From RGIG8709 sp045537065 (GTDB lineage: Bacteria > Bacillota > Clostridia > Monoglobales > Monoglobaceae): a stretch of 64,000 bases of DNA. Positions 9,293-17,580 of the stretch are shown here, in pieces (positions within the stretch are counted from its first letter, which is position 1; the number at the start of each line of letters is the position of its first letter). The stretch spans positions 1-64,000 of the forward strand of contig JAZSOT010000015.1 of NCBI GenBank assembly GCA_045537065.1. The letters run 5' to 3'. A model generated the notes under the pieces. The model saw nothing but the letters and a program-made list of their open reading frames with translations, was not told the origin of the DNA and did not search any database. Made by a program: the position numbers and the translations under genes.

Positions 9293-10201
9293 ATGAAAAA
9301 AATGCTTTTTGTATTTAACCCTCATTCGGGAAAAGGGCAGATAAAAAATAAGCTTCTTGATATTCTTCTTTTATTTGTAAAGAAAGGATACAAGGTAGAA
9401 GTGCATCCCACCCAGAGAAAAGGGGATGCCATGGAGATTACTAAAAGTAGTGCAAAGCAATATGATAGAATAGTGATTTCTGGCGGAGACGGAACTTTGA
9501 ATGAGGTCGTTAACGGCTTATCATTAATTGAAAAAGAGAAAAGACCTGCAGTGGGGTATATACCGGCGGGGACAACAAATGATTTTGCTTCAAATCTTAA
9601 AATTCCTAAAAATATGATAAGGGCAGCAGAACTTGCAGTAGAAGAAAATGTTTTTAACTGTGATATAGGTTTGTTTGGAGACAAAAGGTTTTTATATGTT
9701 GCAGCGTTTGGTGTTTTGACTGATGTTGCATACAGCACTCCTCAAATGAACAAAAATTATTTCGGACAGCTTGCTTATATTCTTGAGGGTATGAAAAAAC
9801 TTCCGAATTTGAAATCTTATGATATCGAAGTTATAACGGATGATAATAAGTATTCAGGAAAATTTATATTTGGTATGGCTTCAAACACGAACTATGTTGC
9901 TGGTATTAAAACCCGAACTGGCTTGAGGGCAGATTTAAATGACGGTTTATTTGAAGTTTTTCTAATTAAGTCTCCCAAAAACATAATGGAATTTCAACTT
10001 GCAATTTCTGATTTGATTTCTCAAAATTTTTCTTCTGAAAGATTTTTGATATTCAGGACAAAAAAAGCAAGATTTAAATTCAGTGAAGAGGTTCCATGGA
10101 CCTTAGATGGTGAATTTGGCGGTAATATAGAGGATGTTGAAATATCCCTTGAAGAAAAGGGAATAAAATTTCTTTCAGGCTTTACTGAAAAAGGTAAATA
10201 A
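9293..10201 (+). CDS. Diacylglycerol/lipid kinase, YegS/DgkB family
   Basis: Soluble lipid kinase of the DAGK catalytic family that phosphorylates diacylglycerol or a related lipid at the membrane face. FNPHSGKG and the nucleotide-binding SGGDGTLNEVVNG are diagnostic. The 302-residue length from ATG 9293 is normal. An in-frame upstream TTG at 9230 exists, but it lies inside thiN and CGGAGA at 9278-9283 fits ATG 9293. It is the last gene before the terminator at 10207. The exact lipid substrate cannot be read from sequence. Confidence 0.9.
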   Translation: MKKMLFVFNPHSGKGQIKNKLLDILLLFVKKGYKVEVHPTQRKGDAMEITKSSAKQYDRIVISGGDGTLNEVVNGLSLIEKEKRPAVGYIPAGTTNDFASNLKIPKNMIRAAELAVEENVFNCDIGLFGDKRFLYVAAFGVLTDVAYSTPQMNKNYFGQLAYILEGMKKLPNLKSYDIEVITDDNKYSGKFIFGMASNTNYVAGIKTRTGLRADLNDGLFEVFLIKSPKNIMEFQLAISDLISQNFSSERFLIFRTKKARFKFSEEVPWTLDGEFGGNIEDVEISLEEKGIKFLSGFTEKGK

Positions 10202-10206
10202 TATAA

Positions 10207-10236
10207 AAAGCTCACACAAACAGTGTGGGCTTTCTT
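10207..10236 (+). terminator. Rho-independent terminator after the def-fmt...dgk operon
   Basis: An 11-bp stem (arms 10207-10217 and 10223-10233, one G-T pair) with loop AAACA and a T-rich tail TTTCTT. It lies 6 nt after the lipid kinase stop. Confidence 0.9.
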
Positions 10237-10333
10237 AGTTTTTAAAACTAAACAAATTATATTTATTAATATAGATTATATTGGCATTATTACTGAAAAT
10301 TGGGACATAATTATTTAAATTAGTAAATAAATG

Positions 10334-10362
10334 TTGAAAAACTTGAAAAAATATTGTATAAT
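10334..10362 (+). promoter_or_regulatory. Sigma-A promoter for rluB and the decarboxylase operon
   Basis: TTGAAA at 10334-10339, a 17-nt spacer, and a perfect TATAAT at 10357-10362. Transcription should begin near 10369, about 40 nt before rluB. No other promoter is obvious before 16.3 kb, so it may drive rluB and the five genes after it. Confidence 0.8.
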
Positions 10363-10410
10363 AAATTTGACTTGGATATTTTTAGTATAAGTGTGAAAGG
10401 AGATTGCGAT

Positions 10411-11184
10411 TTGCTTCGTTTACAAAAATATCTTGCTGATTGCGGGGTTGCATCAAGAAGAGCTTCAGAAGAACTTATTAAATCAGGACGAGTTGCCGTA
10501 AATGGTGAGATTGTCAGAGAAATGGGTGTTATAATCGACGAAACTGTTGATGAAATAATGTTTGATGGACAAGTTGTGACTCCTGTCAATAAAAAAATAT
10601 ATGTTATGCTTAACAAACCAGTTGGTTATGTAACGACCGTTTCTGATGAAAAGGGTAGGCCGACTGTTCTTGATTTAGTCAGCGACATACAGGACAGACT
10701 TTTTCCTGTTGGAAGACTTGACTATGACACGGAAGGTCTTTTGCTTCTTACAAATGATGGCGATATGACTTACAAGATAACTCATCCTAAAAATGATATT
10801 TCAAAAACCTATGTTGCTGAGGTAGGCGGAAATATATCTATGGATACAATTATTAGATTGCGTTCAGGGGTTGTGATTGACGGTTATAAAACAAAACCGG
10901 CAGAAGTTGAGGTTGTCGGGGCCACTCAATATGGAACAAAAATTGAAATAACAATAAAAGAGGGCAAAAACAGACAAATAAGAAAAATGTTTGAAGTATT
11001 AGGTTGTACTGTTAAACGTCTTAAAAGAATTAAAGAGGCAGGGCTTGTTCTTGGACATTTGCCTGTCGGAAAATGGAGAAAGCTTTCAGAATCTGAAGTT
11101 AATATGTTAAAGAAAATCGGTTTGGAGAGCAAAAAGAAAAATTGGTCTTATAAGCAAAATAAGAATAAATCTAAAAATAGATAG
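10411..11184 (+). CDS. rluB: rRNA pseudouridine synthase, RluB/RsuA family
   Basis: Isomerises a uridine in rRNA, in 23S RNA if RluB-like. An N-terminal S4 RNA-binding domain (LRLQKYLADCGVASRR) is followed by the synthase domain with catalytic Asp in GRLDYDTEGLLLLTNDGD and the C-terminal EGKNRQIRKM. The start is TTG 10411, chosen because AAAGGAG at 10396-10402 is well placed and homologues begin LRLQK; upstream in-frame codons lie in the promoter leader. A Lys/Asn-rich tail follows the domain. Length is 257 residues. The carboxyltransferase gene starts only 12 nt downstream. Confidence 0.93.
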   Translation: MLRLQKYLADCGVASRRASEELIKSGRVAVNGEIVREMGVIIDETVDEIMFDGQVVTPVNKKIYVMLNKPVGYVTTVSDEKGRPTVLDLVSDIQDRLFPVGRLDYDTEGLLLLTNDGDMTYKITHPKNDISKTYVAEVGGNISMDTIIRLRSGVVIDGYKTKPAEVEVVGATQYGTKIEITIKEGKNRQIRKMFEVLGCTVKRLKRIKEAGLVLGHLPVGKWRKLSESEVNMLKKIGLESKKKNWSYKQNKNKSKNR

Positions 11185-11196
11185 AGGAGGTTCGCT

Positions 11197-12714
11197 ATGA
11201 GTAAAATAGACGAATTACAGCAAAAACGCTCTGAAGTTGAAGTGGGCGGAGGAAGCGAAATGGTTAAAAAACAGCATGACTTAGGCAAAAAAACAGCGAG
11301 GGAACGCTTAAATAGTCTTTTTGATGAAGGAAGCTTCATTGAAATAGATGCCTTTGTTAAGAGTGAAGCTTTGCAGGAAGAAGAAAAAACTTCTGTTGCT
11401 GAGAGTGTTGTTTCAGGTTATGGAACAGTATGCGGAAGACTTGTTTACGCATATGCACAGGACTATACTGTTTCAAAAGGTGCTCTTTCTAAAAGACATA
11501 TAGATAAAATATGCAAAGTTATGGATATGGCACTTAAAATGGGAGCTCCTATTGTTTCAATTCTTGATTCTCAAGGTGCTAGGATTGAGAGTGGACTTGA
11601 AGTTCTTTCTGCAATTGGTGAAATGCTCAAGAAGGCGACAATGCTTTCAGGGGTTGTTCCTCAGGTTTCTATGGTCCTAGGTGCTTGTGCCGGCGGGGCA
11701 GCATTTCTTCCGGTTATCGGGGATTTTGTTGTTATGGAACAGAAGAATGGTCTTATGTTTTTGAATGGACCTTCAATTATGGGTGGAAACACTGAATCTG
11801 TTAATGAAATAGGGGGAGCAGATTCCTGCTTTGTTAAAAATGGATGTGCTTCAATCAGTTGTGCAGACGAAGATGAATGTTTTGCAAAAGTTAAGGAATT
11901 TTTGGATTTGCTCCCATCAAATAATATTGAATCAGCTCCTTATTATATTGAAGATGATATAAACAGGATTTCAGAAACTTTAAATGCTATTTCAGAAAGT
12001 GTTGATTTGTCAGATGTTAAGGCTGTTATTGCAGAAATTGCGGATAAGAATTATTATTTAGAACTTAATTCTGCATATGCACAAAATATTGTTACAGCAC
12101 TTATCAGATTAAACGGTATTACAGTTGGTGTTATTTCAAATCAGGCAAAGGCTATGGATGGTATGCTTGATATTAAGGCAACTAAAAAAGGTGCAGCTTT
12201 TATAAGAATGTGCGATAGTTTCAACATTCCAATTCTTTCTATCACAAATACAGTTGGTTTTATGCCGTCTGTTGAAGAAGAACTGGGTGGAATTTTAAGA
12301 GGCGGAGCAGGACTATTATTTGCGTTTGCAGAAGCTACTGTTCCTAAAGTTAATTTGATAATCGGCAAAGCTTATGGCAGTGCATATCTTGCTATGAATA
12401 GTAAGCATATAGGTGCAGATATTGTTTTTGCTTGGCCGGGAAGTGAAATTTCTGTTATGAGTGCAGAAAGTGCTGCAAATATTCTTTTTGACAAAGAAAT
12501 TGCAGAATCAAATGACCCTATAAATGACAGAACTGCATTGATTGAAAAATATGCAAAAGAAAATGCAAGTCCTTATGTTGCAGCGTCAATGGGTTATGTT
12601 GACAATGTGTTTGAACCTTCTGCAACAAGACAGCATCTTATCAGTGCATTTGAAATGCTTATGAGTAAAAGAGAAGTTTTACCTGCTAAAAAACATGGTA
12701 ATATGCCTTTATAA
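11197..12714 (+). CDS. Biotin-dependent acyl-CoA carboxyltransferase (MmdA/PccB family)
   Basis: A 505-residue subunit with two crotonase-fold halves that moves a carboxyl group between an acyl-CoA and biotin. Family landmarks are TARERLNSLFDEGSF, GACAGGAAFLPV, the second-half KATKKGAAFIRMCD and AMNSKHIGAD. Some usually conserved sites differ: SQGARI at 125-130 where the family normally has SGGARI, ITNTVGF near 349 where a VPGF is expected, and KAYGSAY at 391 rather than KAYGGAY. The substrate is therefore uncertain: methylmalonyl-CoA, glutaconyl-CoA or malonyl-CoA decarboxylase are all possible. It heads a set with gamma-like, biotin-carrier, beta and OadA-like subunits. Confidence 0.88.
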   Translation: MSKIDELQQKRSEVEVGGGSEMVKKQHDLGKKTARERLNSLFDEGSFIEIDAFVKSEALQEEEKTSVAESVVSGYGTVCGRLVYAYAQDYTVSKGALSKRHIDKICKVMDMALKMGAPIVSILDSQGARIESGLEVLSAIGEMLKKATMLSGVVPQVSMVLGACAGGAAFLPVIGDFVVMEQKNGLMFLNGPSIMGGNTESVNEIGGADSCFVKNGCASISCADEDECFAKVKEFLDLLPSNNIESAPYYIEDDINRISETLNAISESVDLSDVKAVIAEIADKNYYLELNSAYAQNIVTALIRLNGITVGVISNQAKAMDGMLDIKATKKGAAFIRMCDSFNIPILSITNTVGFMPSVEEELGGILRGGAGLLFAFAEATVPKVNLIIGKAYGSAYLAMNSKHIGADIVFAWPGSEISVMSAESAANILFDKEIAESNDPINDRTALIEKYAKENASPYVAASMGYVDNVFEPSATRQHLISAFEMLMSKREVLPAKKHGNMPL

Positions 12715-12729
12715 GAGGAGGATTAAACT

Positions 12730-13104
12730 ATGAGTCTTAATGAAGCTATCAGCGAAGGGTTATTGGTTACAGGTGTTGGATTATTAATTGTTTTTTCAGT
12801 TTTGATTATATTGATGCTTGCTCTTATGGCTATGAAGGCTTTGTTTTATAAAGAACCTGAAAAAGCTGTAAAAGAAGAAATTAAATCAAATAATATACCT
12901 GTCAATGTTCAGCCTGCAGCTGCAGAAAGTAATATAGCTAAAACGGATGATAAAGAACTTATTGCTGTTATTACTGCAGCAATAGCCGCAAGTCTTAATA
13001 CATCTGTTTCTAATTTAAAAATTAAATCTTTAAAAAGAATTGGAAACAATTCTCCGGCATGGAATAAAGCCGGTGTTAACGAAATGATTAATTCCAGATT
13101 ATAA
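12730..13104 (+). CDS. OadG-like small membrane subunit of a sodium-pump decarboxylase
   Basis: A 124-residue protein with one N-terminal transmembrane helix (about residues 13-36) and a charged, Ala-rich linker. Its C-terminal segment (AAIAASLNTSVSNLKIKSL...) resembles the delta/gamma chain of methylmalonyl-CoA and oxaloacetate decarboxylases, which holds the complex together. GAGGAGG precedes the ATG. Recognition rests mainly on size, topology and position between the carboxyltransferase and biotin-carrier genes. Confidence 0.85.
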   Translation: MSLNEAISEGLLVTGVGLLIVFSVLIILMLALMAMKALFYKEPEKAVKEEIKSNNIPVNVQPAAAESNIAKTDDKELIAVITAAIAASLNTSVSNLKIKSLKRIGNNSPAWNKAGVNEMINSRL

Positions 13105-13130
13105 TTTAAACTTTTGAGGAGGAATATAAA

Positions 13131-13526
13131 ATGAGAAAATTTTTAATTAATGTTAATGGAAATTCATATGAAGTTGAAGTTGAAGAAATTGGCGGAGGTG
13201 TTGCTTCTGCACCCGCACCAGCGCCTGTAGCTGCAGCTCCAGTTCAGACACCGGTTGCTGCCCCTGCGGCTGCTCCGGCACTAGCTGCTGTTGCTGCTCC
13301 GGCTCCTGCAGGTGCAAATGTAGTTTCTGCTCCAATGCCCGGAAACATTGTTTCTGTTAAAGTTAATGTTGGAGATATGGTTAAGCAGGGTGATGTTCTT
13401 TGTGTTCTTGAAGCAATGAAGATGGAAAATGAAATTATGGCTCCTGCAGACGGCAAAGTTGTAGCTGTTAATGCAATACAGGGGGCAACTGTAAACACCG
13501 GTGATGCTCTCGTTTCATTGGGCTAA
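13131..13526 (+). CDS. Biotin carrier subunit of the decarboxylase
   Basis: A 131-residue biotinyl-domain protein. A short N-terminal beta region is joined by a flexible Ala/Pro linker (about residues 24-60) to a biotinyl/lipoyl domain with the signature EAMKMENEI; the biotin acceptor is Lys97. It is the swinging arm between the carboxyltransferase active site and the membrane beta subunit. It is the only biotinyl domain in this operon, so both carboxyltransferase subunits presumably share it. GAGGAGG precedes ATG 13131. Confidence 0.95.
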   Translation: MRKFLINVNGNSYEVEVEEIGGGVASAPAPAPVAAAPVQTPVAAPAAAPALAAVAAPAPAGANVVSAPMPGNIVSVKVNVGDMVKQGDVLCVLEAMKMENEIMAPADGKVVAVNAIQGATVNTGDALVSLG

Positions 13527-13564
13527 TTAGAAATGTCTTTTAAGTTAAATGAAGGAGTGATATT

Positions 13565-14833
13565 GTGTTAGAAGCCATTAAAAGTTTTATTGATACAACA
13601 GGTATCGCTGCTATGATAAATTCAATGGTGGAATCATTCCAGAGCGGGGGAAGTTTCCTTCAAATTATTGGAACACCGCTTATGATTATTATAGCGTGCA
13701 TACTTTTATACCTTGCTATTGTAAAAAAATATGAGCCGCTTTTGCTGCTACCTATAGCATTTGGTATGTTACTTACTAATCTGCCAATGTTCAAGGAATC
13801 ATCTGCAATTATGATGCATACAGAATTTTTTACTAATCCTGAATATATGGTAGATGGAAAATATATTGACATTCAATATGTTTTAAGTCATGGCGGACTT
13901 CTCGACTTGTTATACCTTGGTGTTAAACTTGGTATTTATCCGCCGCTTATTTTCCTTGGAATAGGAACAATGACGGACTTTGGACCATTAATTGCAAATC
14001 CGAAAAGTATTTTACTAGGTGCTGCAGCACAGTTTGGTGTGTTCTTCACATTCCTTGGCGCTTTAGTAATAGGTGCTTTAGTTCCAGGTATTAACTTTGG
14101 TGTCAACGAGGCAGCGTCTATTGGTATTATTGGTGGTGCTGACGGACCCACAGCTATATATGTTACCAAAACATTAGCTCCTCAGCTTTTGCCTGCAATT
14201 GCTGTTGCGGCATATTCGTATATGGCGCTTATTCCTGTTATTCAGCCACCAATTATGAAGCTTATGACCACAAAGAAAGAAAGAATGATTGTTATGGAAC
14301 AGTTAAGGGAAGTCAGCAGAACTGAAAGAATAGTTTTCCCGATTATTGTTACGATAGTTGTTGCGCTTATTGTTCCTGATGCAGTTTCTTTGGTTGGTAT
14401 GCTTATGCTTGGAAATCTTGCTAAAGAATGTGGAGTTGTTGACAGACTTTCAAAAACTGCTCAAAATGAGCTTATGAATATTATAACAATTTTCCTTGGA
14501 ATAACAGTTGGTGCAACTGCAACTGCTGAAACCTTCCTGACTGCTGAAACTCTTGGTATAGTTGCTCTAGGACTTATTGCTTTTTGTTTCAGTACATTTG
14601 GTGGTTTATTACTTGGGAAAATTATGTGTAAGCTAACAGGTGGAAAAGTTAATCCGCTAATTGGTTCTGCAGGTGTTTCAGCCGTTCCAATGGCAGCCCG
14701 TGTTTCTCAGATGGTTGGGCAGAAGGAAAATCCTTCAAACTTCCTTTTGATGCATGCTATGGGACCAAATGTTGCTGGCGTTATCGGTTCTGCAGTTGCT
14801 GCAGGCGTTTTCCTTTCGATGTTTGCTAAATAA
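13565..14833 (+). CDS. oadB: Sodium-translocating decarboxylase beta subunit
   Basis: A multi-pass membrane protein of 422 residues that decarboxylates carboxybiotin and exports Na+. The conserved GGADGPTAIYVT at about 190-201 contains the Asp (193) implicated in sodium and proton movement in this family. Other hydrophobic segments and the C-terminal GAGVSAVPMAAR-like stretch (here GSAGVSAVPMAARVSQ) are typical. The start is GTG 13565 with GAAGGAG about 8 nt upstream. Its partners are the four flanking genes. Confidence 0.93.
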   Translation: MLEAIKSFIDTTGIAAMINSMVESFQSGGSFLQIIGTPLMIIIACILLYLAIVKKYEPLLLLPIAFGMLLTNLPMFKESSAIMMHTEFFTNPEYMVDGKYIDIQYVLSHGGLLDLLYLGVKLGIYPPLIFLGIGTMTDFGPLIANPKSILLGAAAQFGVFFTFLGALVIGALVPGINFGVNEAASIGIIGGADGPTAIYVTKTLAPQLLPAIAVAAYSYMALIPVIQPPIMKLMTTKKERMIVMEQLREVSRTERIVFPIIVTIVVALIVPDAVSLVGMLMLGNLAKECGVVDRLSKTAQNELMNIITIFLGITVGATATAETFLTAETLGIVALGLIAFCFSTFGGLLLGKIMCKLTGGKVNPLIGSAGVSAVPMAARVSQMVGQKENPSNFLLMHAMGPNVAGVIGSAVAAGVFLSMFAK

Positions 14834-14857
14834 TAGAATTTACGGAGGTAATTATAA

Positions 14858-16258
14858 ATGGCTAAAGTTGGTATTACAGAAACTATATTGCGTGATGCAC
14901 ACCAGTCTCTTGTTGCAACACGTATGACTACCGAAGAAATGCTTCCTGCCCTGTCAGCACTGGATAAGGTTGGGTATCATTCATTAGAAGCATGGGGCGG
15001 TGCTACCTTTGATTCTTGTCTAAGATTTTTGAATGAGGATCCATGGGAAAGATTAAGAAAAATTAAGGATGCTACACCGAATACAAAACTCCAGATGCTA
15101 TTCAGGGGTCAGAATGTATTAGGGTACAGACATTATGCAGATGATGTTGTTGAATATTTTGTTCAAAAGTCAATAGCAAACGGAATTGATATAATAAGAA
15201 TATTCGATGCGCTTAATGATGTTCGTAATCTCCAGACAGCAATTAATGCAACAAAGAAAGAAGGAGGTCATGTTCAGGCAGCTATTTCTTATACTATCAG
15301 TCCTGTTCACGATATTCCGTTTTTTGTTAAGCTTGCTAAGGAATATGAAAACTGCGGTGCAGATTCAATTTGTATTAAAGATATGGCAGGTCTTCTCACA
15401 CCTTATGTTGCATATGATCTTGTTAAACAGCTTAAGGAAGAACTTAAGGTTCCTGTTCAGCTCCACACTCACTATACAAGTGGTGTTGCTTCTATGACTT
15501 ATTTAAAAGCTGTTGAAGCAGGTGTTGATGTTGTTGACTGTGCTCTTTCACCACTTGCGCTTGGAACTTCTCAGCCTGCAACAGAGCCTTTTGTTGCAAC
15601 ATTACAAAATACAGAGTATGATACAGGTTTAAATCTTGATGCACTCACAGATGCATCTGAATTCTTTAAACCATTGAGGGATGAATATCTTGCATCAGGC
15701 TTAATGGATACAAAGGTGTTAGGCGTTGATATTAATACACTTAAATATCAGGTTCCTGGCGGAATGCTTTCAAACCTTGTTTCTCAGCTTAAACAGCAGG
15801 GAAAAGAAGATAAGCTTGAAGAAGTTCTAAAGGAAGTTCCAAGAGTTCGTGAAGATTTAGGTTATCCGCCGCTTGTTACACCTACAAGCCAGATTGTTGG
15901 AACTCAGGCTGTGCTTAATGTTATCACAGGTGAGAGATATAAGATGGTTACTAAGGAAACAAAGGGTATTGTTCGCGGTGAATACGGCAGAACTCCAGTT
16001 GAAATTTCCGATGAATTCAGAAAGAAAATTATTGGTGATGAAAAGCCGATAACCAAGCGTCCTGCTGATTTAATTAAGCCTGAGCTTGATGACTTGAGAA
16101 AGAAAGCAGCTCAGTATATTGAACAGGATGAAGATGTTTTATCTTATGCATTGTTTGAACAGGTTGCAGTTAAATTTTTTGAAAAGAGACGTGCTGCAAA
16201 ATATAAGGTAGATTCAGATATGGTGGATATGGATGAAAAAATCCACTATGTGAATTAG
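14858..16258 (+). CDS. oadA: Oxaloacetate decarboxylase alpha / pyruvate carboxylase B-type carboxyltransferase, no biotin domain
   Basis: A TIM-barrel carboxyltransferase that exchanges a carboxyl group between oxaloacetate (or pyruvate) and biotin. The metal and catalytic residues are visible: Asp13 in ILRDAHQSL, Lys174 in IKDMAGLL (normally carboxylated) and His203/His205 in LHTHYTSG. A PYC/OAD conserved C-terminal domain follows. At 466 residues it ends without the biotinyl domain found in full OadA (about 590), like the 5S subunit of propionibacterial transcarboxylase. It must use the carrier encoded at 13131. CGGAGG precedes the ATG; a terminator follows. Confidence 0.94.
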   Translation: MAKVGITETILRDAHQSLVATRMTTEEMLPALSALDKVGYHSLEAWGGATFDSCLRFLNEDPWERLRKIKDATPNTKLQMLFRGQNVLGYRHYADDVVEYFVQKSIANGIDIIRIFDALNDVRNLQTAINATKKEGGHVQAAISYTISPVHDIPFFVKLAKEYENCGADSICIKDMAGLLTPYVAYDLVKQLKEELKVPVQLHTHYTSGVASMTYLKAVEAGVDVVDCALSPLALGTSQPATEPFVATLQNTEYDTGLNLDALTDASEFFKPLRDEYLASGLMDTKVLGVDINTLKYQVPGGMLSNLVSQLKQQGKEDKLEEVLKEVPRVREDLGYPPLVTPTSQIVGTQAVLNVITGERYKMVTKETKGIVRGEYGRTPVEISDEFRKKIIGDEKPITKRPADLIKPELDDLRKKAAQYIEQDEDVLSYALFEQVAVKFFEKRRAAKYKVDSDMVDMDEKIHYVN

Positions 16259-16268
16259 TATTACTTTA

Positions 16269-16297
16269 AGTCGGGTGATTTGTGTCGCCCGACTTTT
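16269..16297 (+). terminator. Terminator after the decarboxylase operon
   Basis: A 10-bp stem, arms 16269-16278 and 16285-16294 (one G-T pair), loop TTTGTG, then TTTT. It ends 29 nt before the next start codon, and no promoter is recognisable in that gap. Confidence 0.85.
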
Positions 16298-16325
16298 GCA
16301 AATTTTGCTTATATAAGGTGATGTT

Positions 16326-17561
16326 ATGAACTCTAAGCTTAAAGTTATAGTTGTTGGTGGAGGAGCATCAGGGATGTTTGCTGCTGGGAATGCTGCAAAG
16401 AGAGGCTTTGATGTTACACTTATAGAAAAAAATGAAATATTAGGAAAAAAGCTTTTAATAACAGGAAAAGGCAGATGCAATTTGACCAACGCTTGTGATA
16501 CTGTTGAAGAATTAATTGAGAATGTTACTAAAAATGCTTCGTTTTTGTATAGTGCATTTTATTCTTTTACTAATTTTGATACAATGAATTTTTTTGAGAA
16601 ACTTGGAGTGAGACTTAAAATAGAAAGAGGGAAAAGGGTTTTTCCCGAGTCTGACAAAAGCCATACAATTGTTGATGCTTTAAAAGATTATATGAAAAAA
16701 AATGGAGTTAAAATTATTTATGATACCGTTGATGAAATTTTAACTGAGAATGGAAAAATAAGCGGTGCACGTACGGAAAATAACGGAATAATTTTATGTG
16801 ATAAATTGATACTTGCAACAGGAGGACTTTCTTATCAGAAAACCGGCTCAACAGGGGATGGAATATGGTGGGCAGAAGATTTAGGACATACAATATCGGA
16901 ACCGATTGCATCTTTAGTTCCTCTTAAAACTGTTGAGAATTGGCCTACAGAATTACAAGGGTTGACACTTAAGAATGTTGCTGTTAAGTTTTTAGACGAG
17001 AAAGGTAAAAGGATATACGAAGATTTTGGTGAAATGATGTTTGCTCATTTTGGTATAACGGGTCCCGTTATTTTAAGTGCTTCTGCTCATTTAAGACCAA
17101 TGAAAAAACAAAAATATAGTTTATATATTGATTTAAAGCCTGCACTTGATGAAAAACAGTTGGATGCAAGATTACTTAGAGATTTTAATGACAGTTTAAA
17201 TAAGAGTATATATAATTGTATGAAGAATATTTTGCCGGCTCGAATGATAGAAATTTTTCTAAATATATGTAATATTAATGGAGATAAAAAAGTTAATCTT
17301 ATTACAAAAGAAGAAAGAAGAAAAATTTTGGATTGTCTGAAAGGTTTAAAGATAACTATTGAAGACTATTGTCCTATAGAACAAGCTATTATCACATCAG
17401 GCGGTGTGTCGGTTAAGGAAATTAATCCATCTACTATGGAGTCTAAAATTGTAGAAGGTTTGTATTTTACCGGAGAGATTATTGATGTTGATGCTTACAC
17501 AGGCGGTTTTAATCTTCAGATTGCATTTTCAACAGCTTATCTTGCGGCAGAATCGCTTTAA
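16326..17561 (+). CDS. FAD-dependent flavoprotein, HI0933/YhiN family
   Basis: A predicted NAD(P)/FAD oxidoreductase of 411 residues. The N-terminal dinucleotide fold VVGGGASGMFAAGNAAKRG and the following KKLLITGKGRCNLTNA are family signatures. An internal Rossmann-type ATGGLSYQKTGSTGDG and a C-terminal FTGEIIDVDAYTGGFNLQ complete the FAD site. Some members are annotated as BaiN-like, but the physiological substrate is unknown. AAGGTGATG precedes ATG 16326. It probably shares a transcript with the RelQ gene 19 nt downstream. Confidence 0.9.
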   Translation: MNSKLKVIVVGGGASGMFAAGNAAKRGFDVTLIEKNEILGKKLLITGKGRCNLTNACDTVEELIENVTKNASFLYSAFYSFTNFDTMNFFEKLGVRLKIERGKRVFPESDKSHTIVDALKDYMKKNGVKIIYDTVDEILTENGKISGARTENNGIILCDKLILATGGLSYQKTGSTGDGIWWAEDLGHTISEPIASLVPLKTVENWPTELQGLTLKNVAVKFLDEKGKRIYEDFGEMMFAHFGITGPVILSASAHLRPMKKQKYSLYIDLKPALDEKQLDARLLRDFNDSLNKSIYNCMKNILPARMIEIFLNICNINGDKKVNLITKEERRKILDCLKGLKITIEDYCPIEQAIITSGGVSVKEINPSTMESKIVEGLYFTGEIIDVDAYTGGFNLQIAFSTAYLAAESL

Positions 17562-17580
17562 TAAAAAGGAGATGATTTAT

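Noticed and set aside
9322..9738. Antisense frame in the lipid kinase gene
   Set aside because: Shadow frame; no domain and no promoter.
13190..13320. Ala/Pro low-complexity stretch that could be taken for a DNA repeat
   Set aside because: It is the flexible linker of the biotin carrier, common in this family.
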